Part shown: one piece after another, positions 55,801 through 61,986 of the stretch
How the letters are laid out: every line of letters begins with the position of its first letter
How positions within the stretch are numbered: the stretch's first letter is position 1
Program-made: the position numbers and the translations under genes
Assembly: GCF_006716565.1 (NCBI RefSeq)
Contig: NZ_VFPG01000001.1
Location: 3,348,001 to 3,412,000, forward strand
Direction of reading: 5' to 3'
Length of the DNA stretch: 64,000 nucleotides
Origin: Nocardia bhagyanarayanae
Lineage (GTDB): Bacteria; Actinomycetota; Actinomycetes; Mycobacteriales; Mycobacteriaceae
The notes under the pieces: generated by a model
The model's database searches: none
What the model saw: only the letters and a program-made list of their open reading frames with translations
What the model was told of the DNA's origin: nothing

Positions 55801-56037
55801 CCCGGGCGTAAGTCGGGTGTGCCGTTCACCCAACATCTTTGGATCCGCGCGGATCCGCCGGGCCCGGTGCCGTCGCACTACTACACGGCGAAACTCGTGG
55901 TGAGCTTCTCCGGCGAGACCACCCACGGGAACTACCTCGTGTACGCGAGCCACCGAGGCCCCGCCCGCGACGCGCAGGCGCCCGTGGCGCCCGCCGAGGC
56001 CGAGCTCGCGGACTGGTGGACGACCGCGCCGCTGTGA
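52822..56037 (+). CDS. PknB-family Ser/Thr kinase with very long proline-rich linker
   Basis: 1071 residues from a TTG at 52822 behind GGAAGGGGG. Kinase domain residues 10-275: LLGQGGMGSVY, ALKLLNRDLF (catalytic Lys), HRDVKPANIML, LTDFGIARL and ASPEQM. Residues about 276-848 are a low-complexity Pro/Ala/Ser/Gly linker, far longer than in most mycobacterial Pkn proteins, with internal duplication at 54055-54263. One transmembrane helix (ALALGLVVVVAVAVGAVVVL, about 849-873). The extracellular 200 residues have two Cys (DATCYAEKRG, AWECRRDVD) and no PASTA repeats; the ligand is unknown. Likely role is control of envelope or growth proteins. Confidence 0.9.
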   Translation: MLTSGEVFAGFTVERLLGQGGMGSVYLARHPRLSRLTALKLLNRDLFLDNEVRARFEREADLAAQLDHPSIVAVYDRGSEDGQLWISMQYVDGVDAAAVNPMTLPPERAVQIIEGVADALDYAHGMGVLHRDVKPANIMLARSSGGQGERVFLTDFGIARLREDSTHLTQTGMFTATLAYASPEQMTGAPLGNRSDQYSLACALYWLLAGVGPFDSANPADIINGHLQMPLPSVRLRRPNLNPALDAVLAAGMAKRPEHRYRTCTEFADAARKALTAVGPPPLPVLPPPTYAPQPYPAPPGYPQPVPPAPMRPMPPQPVPPQPVPMQAPPRPTPPPPPPPPPAAPPVPPSPQPVLPPAGQPPQVAPVPPNMPQPVSPPAAPPPGVVPASNAPQPAGSSAGLPPQAVSVPHPAGSPAGPSPHAVSASANAPQPAGASAAQPPQVASVPPNTPQSVAADPAGSPAGPLPHAVPASANAPQPAAPPGGIPPQAVPAPPQGISAPGGPRPIPHLPGVAHPASSSTVSPQAALKPLPPNASPSGAPMPQRPAVAEVPSNASGVAPPDPSQDSVGSISPPVPAETDSSMQSTPSGMAKPQPGSSSVGSAAPVAARQAGPPLTSAESASAESAVNAEPKSAAHEPDSVAATKTAGESPSTSDGGAATPSAIDRDSGTKSAAAEAEHRLPQPGQGPSVPGATASSPDGTPPATADSSDTQTRGSEDVVGVVESSPWAGSAQPGPPAAPARDGVPLASPGSAGSSARESEAAAGEASSTSPVPGAPPGLAGAPSGQRADDGGRRQGAGAVPPPAGPPPGASPMAGPINGPSGPPPGYPPHGPNPVGPQPVPPRRSLAGLFGALALGLVVVVAVAVGAVVVLASRSDSGGDTAAAPATAPPRAASPAPAPDPLAASRRAFPRLLPQEPGSIGEGYEDATCYAEKRGDRLNIDEDVLTSSPWILAWECRRDVDNPFGMSYTILEYQSAAAARSVVDTLPANAATPGRKSGVPFTQHLWIRADPPGPVPSHYYTAKLVVSFSGETTHGNYLVYASHRGPARDAQAPVAPAEAELADWWTTAPL
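54055..54263. repeat. In-frame 141-base-period duplication in kinase 1 linker
   Basis: A block of about 68 bases starting GCAGGCTCACCTGCCGGGCC at 54055 recurs at 54196 with a few single-base differences. The offset of 141 is 47 codons, so the reading frame is kept. It encodes AGSPAGP-x-PHAV-x-ASANAPQPA twice. Confidence 0.7.
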
Positions 56038-56058
56038 GGACGGCGCACACCAGTCCGC

Positions 56059-58551
56059 TCAGTCGACCGCCAGCGCCTCCACGATCGGCATCCGCGCCGC
56101 GCGCAACGCGGGCGGAATGGACCCGAGCAGCGCCAGCGCCAGCGCGGCGGTGCCGTAGACCAGCAGCATCGGGCTCGGCTCGTAGACGATGTCGATGGTC
56201 ATGGCGTGTCCGATGGCGACGGTGGCCAGATACTGGATCGCCGCACCGACCACGAGACCTATTGCGGCGCCGATCAATCCGATACCCGCCGCTTCGGCGA
56301 GCACCGAGCGCAGCAGGAACTTGCGGCTGGTGCCCATGGCGCGCAGCACGCCGAGTTCGCGGCGGCGTTCGAGCACCGAGAGCATCAGAGTGTTCAGCAG
56401 CGCGACGGTCGCGACGAGCACCACGATCCACAGGATCGCCCTGCTCATCACCGAACCCTGCCGCATGCTCGACGAGATCGCGGTGACGGCGTCCTGCCCC
56501 GAGCTGACGTGGAACTGTTCCGGCACCGCGGCGCGAATGGCGGCCTGCACCGCGGCGGGGTCCGCGCCGGGCGTGACCTCGACGGACAGGATGGTCTCAC
56601 CGCGGCGTTGGTACCACTGCCGCAGGTGTTCCAAGTCCATCATCACGATGCCCGAGATCGCCGACATGTACGGGATCACCTGCAGCACCTCCACCCGGTG
56701 CGGACCGGTCGGGGTTTGCAGGGTCAGCTCCGCGCCCGCGCTCACCCCGAGCGACCGGGCCACGTCGCGGGAGATCACGACGCCCTCACCGGACGTCATG
56801 CGCGGCAACAGACTTCGATCGACGGCGTTCGACCGGATATCGCCGAGCGCGGTCGGATAACCCTGCAGCATGACCCGCCCGGTCCCCAGGGTCGCGAAGG
56901 CCATCTGCGCCGGGTTGACCTCCTCGACACCCGGGACCTCGGCGACGATGTCCTTCAAATCGTCTGGCAGCAGCGGCCCGGTCGGAAACTGCTCCATCGC
57001 CGTCGGACTGACATAGACGTCGGCCGTGCCGAGATCCTCGAACGTTGCGGTCGCCGAATCCACCATGTTCGCCGAGGCGCCGCCCATCGCCACGGTGGCG
57101 GACACGCCGATCATCACGGTCATCGCCGTCGCCCACACCCGGCGCGGCGCGCGTTCCAGCGTGGTGGAACCGAGCGCGCCGGGCGCGCCGAAGCCGCGGG
57201 CGATCGTGGCGGCCGTGCGCACGATCGGTCCGGTGGCCGCGAAACAGACGAGCAGCGTCGCCGTGAACGCCAGCGAGATGGAGGCGAGCGAGAGCCTGCC
57301 GAGGTCGGCCCTGGCGACCAGGACGGCCAGCACGGCGAGCCCGACGCCGAATATCGCCGCGGCCCAACGTACTACCGGCCGGGCGGTGTCGGACTGCCCG
57401 ACGCCGACCGGGGCCAGCGCCTCGATCGGCTGCACCTTGTAGACCTGCCGCGCGGCGAGCGCCGCGGCGGTGACACTGGCCAGCACGCAGGCCGCCACCG
57501 CGGCGGGAACGGCGTGGCCGGGCACCATGTACTCGGTGCGCGCCTCCACCGACTGCACCATGGCGGCGGGCAGCCGGTCGATCGCGGTGCGGCCCATGAA
57601 GATTCCGAGTACCGCGCCGATCACGCTGCCGATCAGGCCGAGCAGCGCGGCCTCGGCGAGTAGGTCGCGTACCATGGGCCCGCGCTTGCCGCCGATCGCG
57701 CGCAGCAGCGACAACGTGGGCCTGCGCTGGGCGACCGCCATGCTCATCGCGTTGTAGATCAGGAACGCCGAGACGATCAGCGCCGCGGCGGAGGACATCA
57801 GCGTCGAGTAGCGGACGATCTGAATGGCCCCGCCGGCCTGCGCGGTGCGCAGATCGGGATCGGCGACGACGGCGCGTCCGTCCACCGCCGCGGTCAGCGC
57901 GGCGCGCAGCTCGCCGATGTCGGCGCCGTCGTCGGCGATGATCTGCACCGAGTCCAGCTTGCCGACGCGGTCGGTCAGGAACTGCGCCAAACCCAATGGC
58001 GCGGCGACGATATGACCGCCGTTGAGCTTGTCCGAGGTCTCGGCGTCGAGCACGCCCGCCACGGTGACCGTGCCGATGCCGAGCGGGAACTCCTCGCCCT
58101 CGGCGTAACCCATCGCGGCGCCGACGAGAACACCGCGCGGCGTGGTGATCAGCTTGGTGGTGTGCGCGCCCATCGGCCCGGCCAGTTCGCTGTCGAGCGC
58201 GGTGATGTTCGCTTCCGCGCCGAGCAGCAGCGCCCGATCCGCGCCCGAACCCAGCTGGGAGCGCAGCATCGGCACGGCCTGCTCGACGCCAGGCGTCGCG
58301 GCGATGCGCGGCAGCAGTTGCTGGTCGAAGCCGGCGTCGGTGATGCCGGTGATCTCCAGCGCCGCTTTGCCGCCGAGCGCCTTGGTGAGCCGATCCACCG
58401 ACCCGGTGACCGAACCGGAGATGCTCAGCACCGCGACGAGCAGCGAGGCGGACACCGCCATCACCGTCATCGACATGACCGTCCGGCCGCGGTGTGCGAG
58501 CAGTTCACCGAAGTTGAACAGCCGCAGCCGATCCCACGCCGCCCGGATCAT
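56059..58551 (-). CDS. MacB/FtsX-type ABC transporter permease
   Basis: 830 residues from the ATG at 58551, which overlaps the ATPase stop. Two FtsX modules: an N-terminal helix (TVMSMTVMAVSASLLVAVLS), an extracytoplasmic domain, three helices around residues 240-380, then a second copy (WATAMTVMIGVSATVAMGGA; LERRRELGVLRAMGTSRKF; MLLVYGTAALALALLGSIPP). Eight to ten transmembrane segments in all. The coupling loops ALLRAIGG-like (SLLRAIGGKRGPM) and GVLRAMGTSRKFL touch the ATPase. This type works by mechanotransmission and exports or extracts lipids, antibiotics or peptides. Target of the adjacent two-component system by position. Confidence 0.92.
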   Translation of the reverse strand: MIRAAWDRLRLFNFGELLAHRGRTVMSMTVMAVSASLLVAVLSISGSVTGSVDRLTKALGGKAALEITGITDAGFDQQLLPRIAATPGVEQAVPMLRSQLGSGADRALLLGAEANITALDSELAGPMGAHTTKLITTPRGVLVGAAMGYAEGEEFPLGIGTVTVAGVLDAETSDKLNGGHIVAAPLGLAQFLTDRVGKLDSVQIIADDGADIGELRAALTAAVDGRAVVADPDLRTAQAGGAIQIVRYSTLMSSAAALIVSAFLIYNAMSMAVAQRRPTLSLLRAIGGKRGPMVRDLLAEAALLGLIGSVIGAVLGIFMGRTAIDRLPAAMVQSVEARTEYMVPGHAVPAAVAACVLASVTAAALAARQVYKVQPIEALAPVGVGQSDTARPVVRWAAAIFGVGLAVLAVLVARADLGRLSLASISLAFTATLLVCFAATGPIVRTAATIARGFGAPGALGSTTLERAPRRVWATAMTVMIGVSATVAMGGASANMVDSATATFEDLGTADVYVSPTAMEQFPTGPLLPDDLKDIVAEVPGVEEVNPAQMAFATLGTGRVMLQGYPTALGDIRSNAVDRSLLPRMTSGEGVVISRDVARSLGVSAGAELTLQTPTGPHRVEVLQVIPYMSAISGIVMMDLEHLRQWYQRRGETILSVEVTPGADPAAVQAAIRAAVPEQFHVSSGQDAVTAISSSMRQGSVMSRAILWIVVLVATVALLNTLMLSVLERRRELGVLRAMGTSRKFLLRSVLAEAAGIGLIGAAIGLVVGAAIQYLATVAIGHAMTIDIVYEPSPMLLVYGTAALALALLGSIPPALRAARMPIVEALAVD

Positions 58552-59297
58552 GCGCGCACCGAACCCTCGTCTAGCGCCGCGTCCTCGGCCGAGGCGGCGC
58601 TCGGGCGCTCGACCCGGTCGTTGGAGCCGATCTTGCCGTCGCGCAACGTGATCACCCGGTCGCAGTACTCCACCGCACCCATGTCGTGGGTCACCATGAC
58701 CACCGAGTTGCCGTTGCCCGCGATGTCACCGAGCAGCTCCAGGATCGACGCGCCGGTCTTGGAATCCAGATTGCCGGTCGGCTCGTCGGCAAGGATGAGC
58801 GGCGGATCCATGGTCAACGCCCTGGCCACCGCCACCCGCTGCATCTGGCCGCCGGACAGCTCGGCCGGGCGATGATCGGCCCGGTTGGCGAGCCCGACCC
58901 GGTCCAGCAGTTCCAGCGCCTTCGGCTTGGCCTTGCGTAGCCCGGTGCCGTCCAGCAACTTCGGGATCGCGACGTTCTCCCATGCGGTCAGCGTCGGCAG
59001 CAGATTGAAGAACTGGAAGACGAAACCGACTCGGTGGCGGCGGAATTCGGACTGCTGCTCCTCGTTCAGCGCGCCGATCTCCTCGCCCTGGAAGCGGATC
59101 GACCCCGCGTCCGGGCTGTCCAGCGCGCCGAGCAGATGCAGCAGCGTGCTCTTGCCGGAGCCGGACGGACCGATGATGGACGTGAATTCGCCCCCCTCGA
59201 TACGCAAACTGACGCCGTCCAGCGCGCGAACGGTCTGCTCGCCGACCCGGTACTGCTTGACGATGTCCGACAGTTCCAGCATGGCCGGGTCCGACAT
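58548..59297 (-). CDS. MacB/LolD-type ABC transporter ATPase
   Basis: 249 residues from the ATG at 59297. Walker [15 protein letters not shown] (residues 43-56), Q-loop [18 protein letters not shown], signature [15 protein letters not shown], Walker [15 protein letters not shown] and H-loop VMVTHD. The LDS-x-T after Walker B and the FNLLPTL Q-loop are typical of the MacB/LolD/FtsE group. Pairs with the downstream permease, coupled by ATGA. A small gene precedes it by 34 bases. Confidence 0.95.
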   Translation of the reverse strand: MSDPAMLELSDIVKQYRVGEQTVRALDGVSLRIEGGEFTSIIGPSGSGKSTLLHLLGALDSPDAGSIRFQGEEIGALNEEQQSEFRRHRVGFVFQFFNLLPTLTAWENVAIPKLLDGTGLRKAKPKALELLDRVGLANRADHRPAELSGGQMQRVAVARALTMDPPLILADEPTGNLDSKTGASILELLGDIAGNGNSVVMVTHDMGAVEYCDRVITLRDGKIGSNDRVERPSAASAEDAALDEGSVRA

Positions 59298-59331
59298 AGT
59301 GCTTCCCCCAATCGCTTTCGTTTCTCAGGTG

Positions 59332-59652
59332 CTATCTCGCCAGGGCTTCGACGGCCAGGTGGCGGCGACGATACTGGCAATCGAGCACTGCGCGCAGCGC
59401 GGGCTGCTCCGCGGCGAGCTCGAGGTAGGCCTCGACGGCGGATTGTCCCTGCGTCATGGCCTGCTCCATTTTGACGTCCAAATGGAGCTGCCACCGGTAT
59501 TTCAAGGCGAGCAGCACCCCCTCCGGACCGCCGAACAGCCGATCCAGCCCCGGGATTCCCGTGAACAGGTCGGGACTTTCCGGATCGACCGCGGCGCGGG
59601 CGAGCACGGTGTGCACGATTTCGGTCCGAGCGTGTTGTTCTTCCCAGGACAT
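59332..59652 (-). CDS. Small unrecognised protein at head of ABC operon
   Basis: 106 residues from the ATG at 59652, with GAAAGG upstream. Opening [20 protein letters not shown] and a run rich in helix formers ([40 protein letters not shown]) suggest a small all-helical protein without membrane span. I do not recognise a family. It ends 34 bases before the ATPase start, so it is probably the first gene of the exporter operon and under the same control; a chaperone or regulatory role for the transporter is only a guess. Confidence 0.72.
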   Translation of the reverse strand: MSWEEQHARTEIVHTVLARAAVDPESPDLFTGIPGLDRLFGGPEGVLLALKYRWQLHLDVKMEQAMTQGQSAVEAYLELAAEQPALRAVLDCQYRRRHLAVEALAR

Positions 59653-59767
59653 GACATCGGCCTTTCGTGAGGCGTCCGCCGCACCGCCGTCGGGCCGCAC
59701 GACGAGATCGCAGCCAACGCTACGGCGGGGACGGCCGGGTGTCGTCGTGCCGAGGACGCGAATCGAT

Positions 59768-59785
59768 CTCCTACCGCGGTAGGAG
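59768..59785. promoter_or_regulatory. 18-bp perfect palindrome between ABC operon and two-component system 2
   Basis: CTCCTACCGCGGTAGGAG reads the same on both strands. It lies in the 190-base divergent region, 58 bases before the kinase start (59843) and 116 bases from the small gene's start (59652). It is the best candidate for the binding site of the NarL-type regulator at 61246, controlling both operons. Confidence 0.65.
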
Positions 59786-59842
59786 GCGCGGACCGTTCCG
59801 GGCACGATGCGTCGGCGCACGTCGGCCGACTAGCCTGACAAG

Positions 59843-61249
59843 ATGGATGTGACGCAGGCCATCCCTCCGCCCGCTGGCGCCCGACAGGCGGTTCCGTTCC
59901 GGGAGCGCGGGCGCGTGCGGGACCGGCTCGCCGCGTTCGCGCGCGATCCGATCGGCACCTTCCAGCGAAGTCTGACGGAGCTGCCGTTCGACTATCCGCC
60001 GAAGGTGATCGTCATCGCCGACATCGCGACCTTCGTGATCGGCGTCGCGGCCACCGTGCAGCGGCACGCCTACTTCCCGACCGCGGTGCCGCTGATCGCC
60101 ATGCTGTTGCTGTTCCTCTCGGTCCCGGCGTTCTGCCTGTTCGGCGTGGTGCCCAACCCGGCCACCCTCGGGCTGTGCGGGATGGGCGCGGCGGCGTTGT
60201 TCCTGCTGCAACCGGTCGCGGCGGATTTCGCGCCGTTCGTTCTTGTCATCGTCGTCGGCGAGGTCGCGGCGCTCGCGTCGGTGCGGGTCGGCGCCGCGGT
60301 GGCGGTGGGGGCGATCGCCGAGCTGGTGGCCTTCGACATCGCGGGCAACGTGCTGTGGAGCGCCGACACCGAACGCTTCTCGGGCCTGCCGATGTACGGC
60401 ATGGGCATCGTGCTCGGCTTCATGTGCGGGCTGATGCTCCAGTACCAACGGCGGTTCCTCTACCGGGAAAGGCACTACCAGGACATGCGCGCGGCCCAGG
60501 CGGCTGAAGAAGAGCGGCGCAGGATCGCCCGCGAAGTCCACGACGTGATCGCGCATTCGCTGAGCATCACGCTGCTGCACCTCACCGCCGCGCGGCACGC
60601 GCTGGAGACCGATCGCGATGTGGACGAGGCGGTGGAGGCCCTGGTCGACGCCGAACGACTCGGCCGCCAGGCGATGGCCGACATCCGGCGCACCGTGGGA
60701 CTGCTGGACAAACGACCCGCCAAGCTGGCTCCGGAACCGAGCGTCGGCGATATCGAGGATCTCGTCGGCGATTTCGTGCGCGCCGGACTCGACGTGCGCT
60801 ACCGGTGCACCGACGACCTGTCCCCGGTGACGGCGGCGGTGGGCCTCGCGCTCTACCGCATCGGCCAGGAGTCGCTGGCCAACGTGGTCAAGCACGCGCC
60901 GGGCGCGACGGCGACCGTCCTGCTCACGGTGGACGACGCCACGGCGGCGCTGACGGTGGTCAACACGCTGCCCGCCGGACTGCCCGCGCAGCGCGGCAAC
61001 GGGATGGGCCTGTCCGGCATGTGGCAGCGCGCCGAACTGCTCGGCGGACGGCTGACCGCCGGACCCGCCGAGGACGGCTGGTCGGTGCGCGCCGAGTTCC
61101 CGCTCGTCGCGTCCAAGGCCTGGCTGCACTGTCCGCTGCCCGGCCTGTTCCTCGACGCCACGACCGCCGTGCGCGAGGGCGTGACGCCGCCCGAGCAGCC
61201 GCCCTCGCTCGGCGCTCCGGCGTGGCGCACCATGCGGGAGGGCGCGTGA
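59843..61249 (+). CDS. NarL-family sensor histidine kinase 2
   Basis: 468 residues from the ATG at 59843. A basic N-terminus precedes a membrane domain of about five helices (VIVIADIATFVIGVAATV, PLIAMLLLFLSVPAFCLFGV, LCGMGAAALFLLQPVAA, FVLVIVVGEVAALASV). HisKA_3 with His233 in RIAREVHDVIAHSLSITLLH, then the ATPase domain with ALYRIGQESLANVVKHA and NGMGLSGMWQRAELLGG. After the ATPase domain comes an extra 50-residue tail. The stop overlaps the regulator's GTG. Divergent from the MacB-type exporter, the usual layout of envelope-stress or antibiotic-sensing systems. Confidence 0.92.
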   Translation: MDVTQAIPPPAGARQAVPFRERGRVRDRLAAFARDPIGTFQRSLTELPFDYPPKVIVIADIATFVIGVAATVQRHAYFPTAVPLIAMLLLFLSVPAFCLFGVVPNPATLGLCGMGAAALFLLQPVAADFAPFVLVIVVGEVAALASVRVGAAVAVGAIAELVAFDIAGNVLWSADTERFSGLPMYGMGIVLGFMCGLMLQYQRRFLYRERHYQDMRAAQAAEEERRRIAREVHDVIAHSLSITLLHLTAARHALETDRDVDEAVEALVDAERLGRQAMADIRRTVGLLDKRPAKLAPEPSVGDIEDLVGDFVRAGLDVRYRCTDDLSPVTAAVGLALYRIGQESLANVVKHAPGATATVLLTVDDATAALTVVNTLPAGLPAQRGNGMGLSGMWQRAELLGGRLTAGPAEDGWSVRAEFPLVASKAWLHCPLPGLFLDATTAVREGVTPPEQPPSLGAPAWRTMREGA

Positions 61250-61935
61250 CGGCCGCCGCCCCCGACACGGACGCCATCGCCGTCCTCGTCGTCGACGATC
61301 AGGAACTGGTGCGCGGCGGACTGCGCCGGATCCTGCGCCGCCGCGACGGTTTCCTGGTGACCGAATGCGCCGACGGTGACGAGGTGCCCGCCGCGGTGGC
61401 CGCCGGCAAACCCGACGTGGTGCTGATGGATCTGCGCATGAAACGCGTGGACGGCATCGATGCCACCCGCCTGCTGCGCGCCACCGAGGGTGCGCCACCG
61501 GTGCTGGTGCTCACCACGTTCGACGACGACCAGCTGCTGTCCGGCGCGCTGCGCGCGGGCGCCGCCGGTTTCATCCTCAAGGATTCGCCCGCCGAGGACC
61601 TGATCCGCGCGGTGCGGATGGTGGCCGCGGGCGGTGCGTGGCTGGACCCGTCGGTGACCGGCCGGGTGCTGTCCGCCTATCGAACCGTCCGTCCGGTATC
61701 CACTCGGGCCGACAGCAGACTAGCGGATTTGACCGCGCGCGAGTACGAAGTGCTCGAATTGATCGGCCGCGGTCGCGCGAACGCGGAAATCGCCAGGCAG
61801 CTGGGCATCTCGGAAGTCACCGTGAAAAGCCATGTCGGACACATATTCGGCAAGCTGGACCTGCGAGATCGCGCCGCCGCGATCGTCTTTGCGTTTGACC
61901 ACGGGGTGGTCTCACCCGGAGAATCCACTCTCTAA
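61246..61935 (+). CDS. NarL/LuxR-family response regulator 2
   Basis: 229 residues; GTG start overlaps the kinase stop. Receiver domain: VLVVDDQELVRGGLRR, phospho-acceptor Asp62 in VLMDLRMKRVDG, Thr in LVLTTFDDDQLL and Lys in GFILKDSPAEDL. LuxR DNA-binding domain at residues 160-225 (LTAREYEVLELIGRGRANAE, TVKSHVGHIFGKLDLRDRAA). Probably binds the palindrome at 59768-59785 and controls the exporter operon and its own genes. The kinase gene at 61987 follows after 51 bases and may be cotranscribed. Confidence 0.94.
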   Translation: MTAAAPDTDAIAVLVVDDQELVRGGLRRILRRRDGFLVTECADGDEVPAAVAAGKPDVVLMDLRMKRVDGIDATRLLRATEGAPPVLVLTTFDDDQLLSGALRAGAAGFILKDSPAEDLIRAVRMVAAGGAWLDPSVTGRVLSAYRTVRPVSTRADSRLADLTAREYEVLELIGRGRANAEIARQLGISEVTVKSHVGHIFGKLDLRDRAAAIVFAFDHGVVSPGESTL

Positions 61936-61986
61936 CGGGCAACCCGGAGCAGTGGGTCGCCGCCCGGGATGTGGAGGTTGCACGGG

